NCBI GenBank assembly: GCA_947305795.1
Contig: CAMZEK010000005.1
Coordinates: forward strand, 28,643 to 92,642
Direction: 5' to 3'
Length of the DNA stretch: 64,000 nt
DNA from: an uncultured Bacteroidales bacterium
GTDB lineage: Bacteria; Bacteroidota; Bacteroidia; Bacteroidales; F082
Positions 39,488 through 48,707 of the stretch are shown one piece after another (the first letter of the stretch is position 1; the number at the start of each line of letters is the position of its first letter). Made by a program: the position numbers and the translations under genes. The notes beneath the pieces are model-generated. The model saw only the letters and a program-made list of their open reading frames with translations. It did not search any database and was not told the DNA's origin.

Positions 39488-40371
39488 TTGTTGTTGAACA
39501 GTTCCATGATGCGGTCGAACTCGGCCTCGTCCTTGAAGTCGATGACGACGCTGCCTTGGCCCTTGATGTTGCGTTTCACCTTTACCTTGGTGTTGAGGGT
39601 TTGCGACAGCGTCTTGATTTTGCTCTTGAAATGCTCAGGCAAGAAGTTGGTCTGCTTGCGTTCCCTGCCGCTGTTCTTGGCTTTGTCGGCCAATTCCTCG
39701 GTCTGGCGCACATTCATTTCTTCCATGATGATCTGCTGCAAGAGCTTGAGTTGTTCCTCCTTGTCGCTGATATTGATGAGGGCGCGGGCGTGCCCCATGC
39801 TGATGTGGCCATCGCGGATAGCAATTTGCACCTCGGCAGGCAACTTCAACAGTCTCAAGAAGTTGGCTACGGCACTGCGGCTCTTGCCGACCTTATCGCT
39901 CACTTCCTCCTGAGTCATGCCACACTCGTCGATGAGACGCTGGTAGGAAATGGCCACTTCGATGGCATTAAGGTTTTCACGATGGATGTTCTCGATGAGG
40001 GCGAGTTCAAGCATTTGCTCGTCGTTGGCCACGCGGATGAAGACAGGAATCGTCTTGAGTCCAGCCATCTTAGAGGCCCTCAAACGGCGTTCACCAGAGA
40101 TAAGTTGGTATTTGTTGTAGCCCAATTTCCTGACCGTAACAGGCTGAATCACACCTTGTTCTCTGATAGACTGAGCCAATTCACGCAAGGCCGTCTCGTC
40201 AAACTCGGTTCTGGGTTGGAAGGGGTTGGTCTCGATGAGATTGACATCGATTTCAGCGATGGCACCAGCCACGTAATTGCCGCTGATGTCCTTGCTGGTG
40301 ATGTCGGTTTCGGGGCTTTGCAGTATGGCGTCGAGGCCGCGGCCCAAGGCTCTCTTGTTCTTGTCAGGCAT
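39484..40371 (-). CDS. parB: ParB/Spo0J chromosome partitioning protein
   Basis: 295 aa; NPFQPRTEFDETALRELAQSIREQGVIQPVTVR, YQLISGERRLRASKMAG. Confidence 0.96.
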   Translation of the reverse strand: MPDKNKRALGRGLDAILQSPETDITSKDISGNYVAGAIAEIDVNLIETNPFQPRTEFDETALRELAQSIREQGVIQPVTVRKLGYNKYQLISGERRLRASKMAGLKTIPVFIRVANDEQMLELALIENIHRENLNAIEVAISYQRLIDECGMTQEEVSDKVGKSRSAVANFLRLLKLPAEVQIAIRDGHISMGHARALINISDKEEQLKLLQQIIMEEMNVRQTEELADKAKNSGRERKQTNFLPEHFKSKIKTLSQTLNTKVKVKRNIKGQGSVVIDFKDEAEFDRIMELFNNK

Positions 40372-40373
40372 GG

Positions 40374-41156
40374 TCAGGCGTTTTGGGTTGTGATGTGGTT
40401 CTTTTCAAGGATCTCGCGGGCGAGGTTGAGGTAGTTGATGGCCCCTGTGCTGCCCGCGTCGTGCATGATGATGGTCTTGCCGAAACTAGGGGCCTCGCTC
40501 AGACGCGTGTTGCGGTTGATGATGGTGTTGAAGACCATATCCTGGAAGTGCATTTTCACCTCTTCCACCACCTGTTTCGAGAGGCGCAGACGCGTGTCGA
40601 ACATGGTGAGCAGAATGCCTTCGATGTCCAAGTCAGGATTGAGTCGGGTTTGGACTATCTTAATGGTATTCAACAATTTGCCAAGACCTTCAAGGGCAAA
40701 ATACTCGCATTGCACAGGGATGATGACCGAGTCGGCAGCGGTGAGTGAGTTGACGGTGACCAGCCCCAATGACGGTGAGCAGTCGATGATGATGAAGTCG
40801 TATTCATCCTTGAAAGGCGCAAGAGCCTTCCGCATCATCTGTTCACGCTCAGGCAGATTAATCATCTCGATTTCAGCACCAACGAGGTCGATGTGCGCCG
40901 GCAGCAAAAAGAGGTTCGGCGTCTCCGTCTCCACGATGACGGTCTTTGGGTCCACCTCGTCGATGATACACTCATAAATGCTGGTTTCCACGGTTTTAGG
41001 GTCGATGCCCACACCCGAAGTAGCGTTAGCCTGCGGGTCGGCGTCGATAAGGAGCGTTTTGTGCTCCAACACGGCCAAGCTGGCCGAAAGGTTGATGGCA
41101 GTGGTGGTCTTGCCCACGCCACCTTTCTGATTTGCAATCGCTATGATCTTGCCCAT
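40374..41156 (-). CDS. parA: ParA/Soj chromosome partitioning ATPase
   Basis: 260 aa; [24 protein letters not shown]. Confidence 0.97.
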   Translation of the reverse strand: MGKIIAIANQKGGVGKTTTAINLSASLAVLEHKTLLIDADPQANATSGVGIDPKTVETSIYECIIDEVDPKTVIVETETPNLFLLPAHIDLVGAEIEMINLPEREQMMRKALAPFKDEYDFIIIDCSPSLGLVTVNSLTAADSVIIPVQCEYFALEGLGKLLNTIKIVQTRLNPDLDIEGILLTMFDTRLRLSKQVVEEVKMHFQDMVFNTIINRNTRLSEAPSFGKTIIMHDAGSTGAINYLNLAREILEKNHITTQNA

Positions 41157-41318
41157 TTCAATCTGTTTTACGCTACAAAATTACGCCAAAACCCTTGAAA
41201 TATTGCAGTTTCAACGGGAAAGTTATCAACACTATGACGTTTTGTTGATAAATTTTCCCGCACAACAAAAAAAGGCCACGACTACGCGTGGCCTCCTTGT
41301 CAAAAAATCAACTATAAC

Positions 41319-41705
41319 TTACTTGTCAAGGCTGTCAAACCACTTATCAATTGCGCTGTCAATCGCGCTATGGGGTTTCTCGGCATCCACATTGTCGTAA
41401 CGGCGCGGAGTCGGCTCCGGCTCGTCATAGTAGTCGGCGGGATATTCTCCCGTCTCCACGAAATTGATGGCATCGTTCAAACCCTTGGATACCTTCTCAA
41501 AGTCTTCCTTGTAGAGGAAAATCTTGTGCTTCTCATAGAAGAATTGGTTCAACTGGTCATCGAAACGACGCTTGCTTTCGGTTATGGTGATGTACTTTTC
41601 GTCATTTTTCGTGGCTTTCACATCGAAAAAATACGTCCTCTTTCCTGCTTTGACGGCCTTCGAGAACAGACCGTCCTTTTCCTTCATTTCTTTGTCTTCC
41701 ATCAT
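41319..41705 (-). CDS. DUF3276 (PUR-like nucleic-acid-binding) protein
   Basis: RTYFFDVKATKNDEKYITITESKRRF...HKIFLYKEDFEKVSKGLNDAINFV; start chosen at MMEDKEMKEKDG. Confidence 0.85.
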   Translation of the reverse strand: MMEDKEMKEKDGLFSKAVKAGKRTYFFDVKATKNDEKYITITESKRRFDDQLNQFFYEKHKIFLYKEDFEKVSKGLNDAINFVETGEYPADYYDEPEPTPRRYDNVDAEKPHSAIDSAIDKWFDSLDK

Positions 41706-41830
41706 GTCTTTCAATAATTTGATGTCTAATTCTTGTTCTTTGTTGGTTGAAAAAGTGGGGCAAAAGTAGGAAATTTTTGGATTGCCGAGCGAATTATGTG
41801 TTATTTTTGCATTCAAAAATCACAAACAGT

Positions 41831-42649
41831 ATGGAACTGAACCTGAAACGCCCCATCGCCTTTTTCGACCTTGAAACGACCGGCCTCAACACTTCACACG
41901 ACCGCATTGTGGAGATGAGCGTGCTGAAACTTAATGTGAACGGCGAGGAAGAACAGCGTGTTTGGCTGCTCAATCCTGAAATGCCGATTTCGGAGGAGTC
42001 CTCTTCGGTGCACGGCTACACCAACGAAATGGTGACCGACAAACCGACATTCCGCGAAAAGGCCAAGGAAATTGCCCTATTCATCGGCAACGCCGACCTC
42101 GCGGGCTACAACATCCTGAAGTTCGACCTGCCCGTTTTGATGGAAGAGTTTCTCCGCGTCGACTACGACTTCAACCTCAAAGACCGCCATTTCATCGACG
42201 TGATGAACATCTACATGAAGATGGAGCCGCGCACGCTGAAGGGAGCCTATCGTTATTTCTGTCACGCCGAACTGGAGGGCGCGCATGGTGCCATGACCGA
42301 TACTCGTGCCACCTACGATGTACTTCGTGCCATGCTCGACCATTACCAAGGCGTTGATTATGAAGACGCAAGGGGCAACCGGTCACAAGGACCTACCAAT
42401 AATATGGAACAATTGGCCGAGTTTTCGGCACACCACAAGAACGCCGACCTCTCCGGACAAATCATCTTCGACGAGGAAGGCAAAGAGGTCTTCATGTTCG
42501 GCAAGTACAAAGGCCAGCGTGTGGAAGACATCTTCCGCAAGGAACCTGCCTATTACGACTGGATCATGAAAAACGACTTCCCGCGTTACACGAAAAAGGT
42601 AGTGACGGCCATCCGCCTGCGCATGGGTGGAAAGATGGTAAAACACTGA
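41831..42649 (+). CDS. 3'-5' exonuclease (DnaQ/DEDDh family)
   Basis: RPIAFFDLETTGLNTSHDRIVEMSVLKLN; HGYTNEMV; AHGAMTDTRATYDVL. Confidence 0.93.
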   Translation: MELNLKRPIAFFDLETTGLNTSHDRIVEMSVLKLNVNGEEEQRVWLLNPEMPISEESSSVHGYTNEMVTDKPTFREKAKEIALFIGNADLAGYNILKFDLPVLMEEFLRVDYDFNLKDRHFIDVMNIYMKMEPRTLKGAYRYFCHAELEGAHGAMTDTRATYDVLRAMLDHYQGVDYEDARGNRSQGPTNNMEQLAEFSAHHKNADLSGQIIFDEEGKEVFMFGKYKGQRVEDIFRKEPAYYDWIMKNDFPRYTKKVVTAIRLRMGGKMVKH

Positions 42650-42654
42650 AAATC

Positions 42655-43266
42655 ATGAAGATTATCTGCATAGGGCGAAACTATCTGGCACACATCAAAG
42701 AACTCGACAACGACCTGCCGAAGGAGCCGATGTTTTTCATGAAGCCCGAAACGGCGTTGTTGCCAGCGGGCGAACCGTTCCCTTATCCCGACTTCAGCAA
42801 GGAAGTCCACTACGAGACAGAATTGGTGCTACATATCTGCAAATCAGGGAGAAACATTGCAGAATCACAGGCTTTTGAATATTATGATGCCCTCACCGTC
42901 GGCATCGATTTCACCGCCCGCGACCTGCAAAGCCAATGCAAGGCCAAAGGCCATCCATGGGAAATTGCCAAGGCTTTCGACTATTCCGCACCGATGGGCA
43001 GCTTCAAGAAAATCAGCGCATTGAAAAATCCTTCTGACATCTCCTTCGGGATGAAGCTCAACGGCGAATGGAAGCAGCAAGGCCACAGCCGCGATATGAT
43101 TTTCAGCTTCGACCGCATCATTTCCCATGTTTCATGTTTTGTCACACTCCAAGAAGGCGACCTTGTTTTTACGGGCACGCCCCAGGGGGTTGGTGAGGTG
43201 CATGTGGGGGATGTTTTGGAACTGTTTTTGGAAGGGGAAATGGTGTTTGGTCTTGAAGTGGTCTGA
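42655..43266 (+). CDS. Fumarylacetoacetate hydrolase family protein
   Basis: 203 aa; MKIICIGRNYLAHIKEL, YETELVLHI, TVGIDFTARDLQ, GDLVFTGTPQGVG. Confidence 0.93.
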   Translation: MKIICIGRNYLAHIKELDNDLPKEPMFFMKPETALLPAGEPFPYPDFSKEVHYETELVLHICKSGRNIAESQAFEYYDALTVGIDFTARDLQSQCKAKGHPWEIAKAFDYSAPMGSFKKISALKNPSDISFGMKLNGEWKQQGHSRDMIFSFDRIISHVSCFVTLQEGDLVFTGTPQGVGEVHVGDVLELFLEGEMVFGLEVV

Positions 43267-43274
43267 AAAAGTAG

Positions 43275-43282
43275 TATATTTG
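43275..43282 (+). promoter_or_regulatory. Bacteroidales -7 element (TATATTTG) upstream of MntA/HepT module
   Basis: TAnnTTTG match 20 nt before ATG at 43303. Confidence 0.55.
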
Positions 43283-43302
43283 CAGCACAAAACACATTAG
43301 AG

Positions 43303-43605
43303 ATGAGCACACAAACACAAACAATGGTTCAAATCATTGCCAACTATTTCAAAACGCAACCTGTCCTCAAGGCTTGGCTTTTCGGCTCTTTTGCGAGAGG
43401 TGAAGAAAAGCCTTGGAGCGATTTGGACATACTCGTTCAATATGACCGGAGCCAATCCATCGGATTACTGAAAATTGCTGGGATGCAGCTTGACCTCGAA
43501 GATTTGTTGGGTCGCGAGGTCGACCTTGTTGAAAACGGGACACTTCGTCCGTGGGCCATAGAGAGTGTGAACAGAGAAAAACAACTTATTTATGAGAGAG
43601 CATAG
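43303..43605 (+). CDS. MntA-type minimal nucleotidyltransferase antitoxin
   Basis: 100 aa; GSFARGEEKPWSDLD fits GSX10DXD. Confidence 0.9.
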   Translation: MSTQTQTMVQIIANYFKTQPVLKAWLFGSFARGEEKPWSDLDILVQYDRSQSIGLLKIAGMQLDLEDLLGREVDLVENGTLRPWAIESVNREKQLIYERA

Positions 43606-44098
43606 CAGAGACAAAGGCCGGTTAGAGGATATCAGACAATATGCGTTGAACGTTGAACAGATTCTAGATGGGGTTATATTCGATGAGTTTGTTCGTGACA
43701 TCCGAATCTATTATTCTGTAATGAAGAATATAGAAGTTATTGGAGAAGCTGCCAACATGTTAACTAAAGACTTCAAAGAACAGCATACAGAATTGCCTTG
43801 GCGACAAATCGTCAAAATGCGCAATGTGTTGGTTCACGGTTACGCACAAGTGAGTGATGCCGACTTGTGGGATACGGCCTACAATGACATCAAACCTTTG
43901 CGTATGCAAATCGAGCAATATCTCGCTGAAATAGATTGGAATGCGTGGAAAAATGTTGAAAACACATTTTCTGAAATGGACAATACCTTATATAACAATG
44001 CAATACAGACAGCACGCAAAATGAAAGCGAAAGGCTTTGCTGTTGCTGACATCGCTGAAATCACGGGACTTTCCCTCGAGGAAATAAACAAATTGTGA
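43592..44098 (+). CDS. HepT-like (DUF86) HEPN toxin with Rpn-like C-terminal tail
   Basis: 168 aa; RNVLVHGY fits RX4HXY; C-term TARKMKAKGFAVADIAEITGLSLEEINKL; overlaps mntA by 14 nt. Confidence 0.88.
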   Translation: MREHSRDKGRLEDIRQYALNVEQILDGVIFDEFVRDIRIYYSVMKNIEVIGEAANMLTKDFKEQHTELPWRQIVKMRNVLVHGYAQVSDADLWDTAYNDIKPLRMQIEQYLAEIDWNAWKNVENTFSEMDNTLYNNAIQTARKMKAKGFAVADIAEITGLSLEEINKL

Positions 44099-44126
44099 TT
44101 TATTATTAATTGTAAATCAATTTATT

Positions 44127-47100
44127 ATGAAAAAAATACTCATCATCGCCCTCCTCACAGCGACCCTAAAACTCTCCGCCCAGCCCCTATGGATGCGCGA
44201 CAACGTGATTTCGCCTCAAGGCGACAAAATTGCCTTTTGCTATAAAGGCGACGTGTATGTGGTGAACGCCAACGGCGGTAAAGCCTTGCAAATCACCACG
44301 AACAGCTCTTACGAGACCTCGCCCGTTTGGTCGCCGGACGGTAAACAAATCGCCTTCGCCTCCGACCGCAATGGCAACTTCGACATCTATGTTGTGGCTG
44401 CCGAGGGCGGCGTGGCCCGGCGCGTTACGACTAACTCCGCTACTGAAATGCCATTGGCTTTCTCCCTTGACGGCAAAGAAATCTATTTCTCCGCCCAAGT
44501 GATGAAAGGAGCTGAGAATGTGCAGTTTGCCGCCGGATGGATTACAGAATTATATAAGGTGAGCGTCAATGGTGGTCGACCTGAACAAGTGGTGGCCGTG
44601 CCCGTGTGCAGCATGTCGTTCGACAAGGACGGCAAGTCGTTCCTTTATTACGACCGCAAGGGCAGCGAGAACATTTGGCGCAAGCATCACACCTCGTCCG
44701 TGGCGCGCGATGTGGTGTACTACAATGCCAAGAAAAAGACGCATACCATCCTCACAACCAATGTCGGAGAAGACCGTGACCCGCGTTATCTGAATAATTA
44801 TCAAGATGTTGTGTTTTTGAGCGAACGCAATGGTGGTAGTTTCAATGTTTACAAGGCACCCGCCAACAACCTCGAAAACGCGGTCAAAGTGACGGACTTC
44901 AAGACGCACCCCGTGCGCTTCTTGAGTGTGGCCAACAACGGCCTTTTGTGCTACGGATACATGGGCGAAATCTACACACAACGCATTGGCAATGAGCCAC
45001 AAAAGGTAAACATCGAAATTGTCAACGACCAAGAATCGGAACAGTTGGTAAAGCAAGACTTCAAGGGTGCGGGCAGCTTCGACTTGAGCGATGATGGTAA
45101 GCTGATTGCCTTCGTTTCGCGCGGCGAAGTCTTTGTCACGGGCGTGGACGAATACGCCACCACCAAGCAAATCACGCACACGCCGCAGGCTGAGCGCAGC
45201 CCTTCCTTCTCAAAGGATGGCCGCACGCTGGTCTATGCCTCGGAGCGTGATGGCTATTGGAACCTCTACCAAGCCACCATCGTGCGCAAGGAAGACTACA
45301 ACTTCGCCTACGCCACCCTAATCGACGAGAAGCCGCTGTTCGACAACGACGGCATCGAGCGCAGCAATCCCGACTATTCGCCTGATGGAAAGGAAATCGC
45401 CTTTATCGAGAATCGCAATATCTTGAAAGTCTACAATATAGACTCCAAGGAAGTACGCCAGATTACCGATGGCACACAGCATTACGGCAGCATAGACTAT
45501 GAATGGTCGCCGGACGGCAAATGGTTTGCCGTGACCCTGATTACCCACATGCGCGACCCCTATTCCGATGTCGCCATCGTGTCGGCCAGCGGCGACAAGA
45601 AAATGTACAACATCACCGAGAGTGCCTACTTTGACGACGACCCGCAATGGGTTTTGGATGGCAATGCAATTATCTACAATTCAGATAGGTATGGCATGCG
45701 ATCTCATGCCTCATGGGGCAGTCAAAGGGATGCCTTCATCGCTTTCTTGAACCAAGAAGCTTACGACAAGTTCCGCCTCAGCAAAGAAGAATACGCCCTG
45801 CTGAAAGAGACTGAAAAGAGCAGCAAAGACGCCAAGAAAGACGAGCCGAAGAAGGACGAAAAGAGCGACAAGAAAAAAGGCAACAAAGACGAAAAAAAGG
45901 ACGAGAAAGAGGATAAACCTAAAGAAGACAAGAAGATAGAAGTGGACTTGGAGCATTTGCAAGACCGTGTCATCCGTCTGACACCCATGTCGTCGAACCT
46001 GAGCGGCATGGCTCTTTCCAACGATGGCGAGAAGTTCTACTTCATGACCTCGTTCGAGAAGGGCTACGACCTTTGGGAACTCGACGTACGCGAAAAGTCG
46101 ATGAAGATTTTGAAGAAGATGGGACAAGGCGGTGCGCGTTTGGCCATGAAGGACGACAACATTTTCCTGCTTTCGGGCGGCAACCTGCAAAAAGTGGACA
46201 AGGGCGGCAAATCGACGTCAATCAAATACGATGCCACCATGGAACTCGACCTCGCCGCCGAGCGTGAGTACATGTTCAACCATGTGTTCCTGCAAACCGA
46301 GAAGCGTTTCTTCATGAAAGACCATCACGGCGTTGACCTTGAGATGATGAAGGAGGCTTATCGCCCGTTTTTGGCGCACATCAACAACAATTACGACTTC
46401 TCTGAAATGCTGAGTGAGATTTTGGGTGAATTGAACGTGTCGCATACAGGTTCGGGCTACCGTCCTTCAAGCAAGGGCGATGCCACGGCAGAGTTTGGCG
46501 TTCTCTTAGACCTCGACTACAAGGGTGATGGCCTGAAAATCGACGAGGTGGTGGAAGGCGGCCCCTTCGACAAGAAAAACTCAAAGGTAAAAGCGGGTTG
46601 CATCATCCAAAAGATTGACGGCGTGGAGATTACGAAAGCCATGGACTATTATCCCCTGCTGAACAACAAGAGTGGCAAGACCGTCCTCGTGACACTTTCC
46701 GACGGCGGAAAGACTTGGGAAGAGACCGTGAAGCCCATCAGCCACGGCGCAATGAACGAACTGCTTTACGACCGTTGGGTGAAGCACAACGAAGAGACCG
46801 TGAAAAAGTTGTCGAACGGGCGTTTGGGCTATGTCCACATCCGCAGCATGGGTGACGCGAGCTACCGCGATGTATATTCGCAAATTCTTGGCAAGTACAA
46901 CCTTTGCGACGGCATCGTCATCGACACGCGCTTCAACGGCGGCGGTCGCCTGCACGAGGACATCGAAATCCTCTTCAGTGGTGAGAAATACCTCGAACAG
47001 GTCATCAACGACAGCGTGGCTTGCGTGATGCCTTCGCGGCGCTACAACAAGCCCTCGGTGATGATTATCGGCGAGGCCAACTACAGCAACGCGCACGGCA

Positions 47101-47393
47101 CACCGTGGGTCTACAAGTACAAAAAGATGGGGTGCCTCGTCGGAATGCCCGTGCCTGGCACCATGTCGAGTGTGACTTGGGAAACGCTGCAAGATCCGTC
47201 ATTGTATTTCGGCCTGCCCGTGGTCGGCTATCGCACTGAACAAGGCAATTGGTTGGAAAACACCCAGTTGGAGCCTGATGTCAAAGTGCGTAACACACCT
47301 GAGAAGATGGCGAAAGGCGAAGATGAACAGTTGGAAGCCGCCGTCAGAGAACTGCTAAAGGAAGTGAAAGATTTCCATTATTGGGGGAAATAA
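44127..47393 (+). CDS. Tricorn-like S41 family protease (WD40-like beta-propeller, PDZ, S41)
   Basis: 1088 aa; SPVWSPDGKQIAFASDRNGNFDIYVV repeats; PDZ-like and S41 region IDTRFNGGGRLHEDI; K/E/D-rich linker. Confidence 0.93.
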   Translation: MKKILIIALLTATLKLSAQPLWMRDNVISPQGDKIAFCYKGDVYVVNANGGKALQITTNSSYETSPVWSPDGKQIAFASDRNGNFDIYVVAAEGGVARRVTTNSATEMPLAFSLDGKEIYFSAQVMKGAENVQFAAGWITELYKVSVNGGRPEQVVAVPVCSMSFDKDGKSFLYYDRKGSENIWRKHHTSSVARDVVYYNAKKKTHTILTTNVGEDRDPRYLNNYQDVVFLSERNGGSFNVYKAPANNLENAVKVTDFKTHPVRFLSVANNGLLCYGYMGEIYTQRIGNEPQKVNIEIVNDQESEQLVKQDFKGAGSFDLSDDGKLIAFVSRGEVFVTGVDEYATTKQITHTPQAERSPSFSKDGRTLVYASERDGYWNLYQATIVRKEDYNFAYATLIDEKPLFDNDGIERSNPDYSPDGKEIAFIENRNILKVYNIDSKEVRQITDGTQHYGSIDYEWSPDGKWFAVTLITHMRDPYSDVAIVSASGDKKMYNITESAYFDDDPQWVLDGNAIIYNSDRYGMRSHASWGSQRDAFIAFLNQEAYDKFRLSKEEYALLKETEKSSKDAKKDEPKKDEKSDKKKGNKDEKKDEKEDKPKEDKKIEVDLEHLQDRVIRLTPMSSNLSGMALSNDGEKFYFMTSFEKGYDLWELDVREKSMKILKKMGQGGARLAMKDDNIFLLSGGNLQKVDKGGKSTSIKYDATMELDLAAEREYMFNHVFLQTEKRFFMKDHHGVDLEMMKEAYRPFLAHINNNYDFSEMLSEILGELNVSHTGSGYRPSSKGDATAEFGVLLDLDYKGDGLKIDEVVEGGPFDKKNSKVKAGCIIQKIDGVEITKAMDYYPLLNNKSGKTVLVTLSDGGKTWEETVKPISHGAMNELLYDRWVKHNEETVKKLSNGRLGYVHIRSMGDASYRDVYSQILGKYNLCDGIVIDTRFNGGGRLHEDIEILFSGEKYLEQVINDSVACVMPSRRYNKPSVMIIGEANYSNAHGTPWVYKYKKMGCLVGMPVPGTMSSVTWETLQDPSLYFGLPVVGYRTEQGNWLENTQLEPDVKVRNTPEKMAKGEDEQLEAAVRELLKEVKDFHYWGK

Positions 47394-47395
47394 GG

Positions 47396-47467
47396 TTGTA
47401 GGGCTGTCGTATTACGGCAACCGCACATGCCATAAAATGCGTCTGCCACGGTGTGACAGTCTTATAA
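47396..47467. repeat. 72-bp palindromic intergenic element (copy 2)
   Basis: TTGTAGGGCTGTCGTATTACGGCA...CTGCCACGGTGTGACAGTCTTATAA, related to 23327-23397. Confidence 0.8.
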
Positions 47468-47493
47468 ACTAATGTACAATTTTAGCACGATTC

Positions 47494-48546
47494 TTGCGTT
47501 TCATTGGGGAAAACGGGATCCTCATGCACAAGTATGTTCACCTCTTAGTATTATTGCTCCTCACCGTGTCGGCCTCGGCGCAAACCGACAACTGGTTCAC
47601 CGTGCGGCATTCTTGGGACTGCAATGGGAAAAACTATTCCATTGAACTGGAAATCAGCGAGGAACTATATGACTATTACCAAAACGAGCGCGAGCATTTG
47701 GCCTATCATTACAAGATTGAGGACGCTGAAACGCCCGTCAATTTCTACAGCTTTATCCTCTCCGACTACGACCGACCTTTCATCCGCGAACTGGCTGACC
47801 GCTTTTCCGAACGGGCCTTCACGGACTTCGACAAAGTGAATCTCGCCATGACCATCGTGCAGTCGTTTCCTTACGCCTACGACAACGACTCAAAAGGCGA
47901 AGAGGAGTACGTGCGCTATCCCATCGAGACGCTGGTGGACGGCAGCGGCGACTGCGAGGACAAGGTGGCTCTGCTTGCAGCCATTTTGCACGAGATGGAC
48001 ATCGATTTCATCCTGCTTTCGTTGCCTGAGCATCTGGCTTTGGCGGTGCACTGCGATGGCGTGAAGGCGGAACGCTACATCCAGTTTCGGAATAGGAAGT
48101 ATTACTACATCGAGACCACGATGGAAGGCTGGCAAATCGGGCAAGTGCCGCCCGACTACGCCTTCACGGAGGTGGAAGTCTATCCCTGCGAAGCTACGCC
48201 TACCCTATTAATAAAGGAGATGCAGTTCGAATCGGAGGCGACACCCGTGTACGAGAAAGCTGACTGCACCTTTCGCGTCGAATTGCACAACTTGGGTCCA
48301 GGCAGGGCGACAGGGCTTCAACTCCACATTTGGATTTACGAAGGAACGCTCAACAACGCAAGGGTGATTACCGAGGAACTTTTTGACCTCGACGACCTTC
48401 CCGAAGGCATCCGCCGCACAGAGACATTGCCCTTCCGAAGCTTCATCAAGGAAAACGCCAAGCTCTATATCGAACTCACCGGCGACGACATCGAGACACA
48501 GCATTTCGAGCTGTCGCTGAACTACAGCAAAGTAAAGGCTTATTGA
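47494..48546 (+). CDS. Transglutaminase-like domain secreted protein
   Basis: 350 aa; YPIETLVDGSGDCEDKVALLAAILHEMDIDFILL is transglutaminase-like Cys motif. ORF start may be at MHKYVHLLVLLLL (47524). Confidence 0.75.
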   Translation: MRFIGENGILMHKYVHLLVLLLLTVSASAQTDNWFTVRHSWDCNGKNYSIELEISEELYDYYQNEREHLAYHYKIEDAETPVNFYSFILSDYDRPFIRELADRFSERAFTDFDKVNLAMTIVQSFPYAYDNDSKGEEEYVRYPIETLVDGSGDCEDKVALLAAILHEMDIDFILLSLPEHLALAVHCDGVKAERYIQFRNRKYYYIETTMEGWQIGQVPPDYAFTEVEVYPCEATPTLLIKEMQFESEATPVYEKADCTFRVELHNLGPGRATGLQLHIWIYEGTLNNARVITEELFDLDDLPEGIRRTETLPFRSFIKENAKLYIELTGDDIETQHFELSLNYSKVKAY

Positions 48547-48634
48547 GATCATTGCCCCGCGCTCATACTATTGAACAACCGCCAACTTTTTTGAAAAAAA
48601 ACGATCTTTCCTCTTGCGCCTTTCATTTTTTGGT

Positions 48635-48642
48635 TATATTTG
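48635..48642 (+). promoter_or_regulatory. Bacteroidales -7 element (TATATTTG)
   Basis: TAnnTTTG match upstream of 48708 CDS. Confidence 0.55.
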
Positions 48643-48707
48643 CAGCGCATTTTATGCCTTGGTAAACTCAACACAATTAACCTAATACTAACTAAAACTT
48701 CAACAAA

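Noticed and set aside
45800-45960. K/E/D-rich low-complexity stretch as a separate feature
   Set aside because: In-frame disordered linker of the tricorn-like protease, a common occurrence in such proteins.
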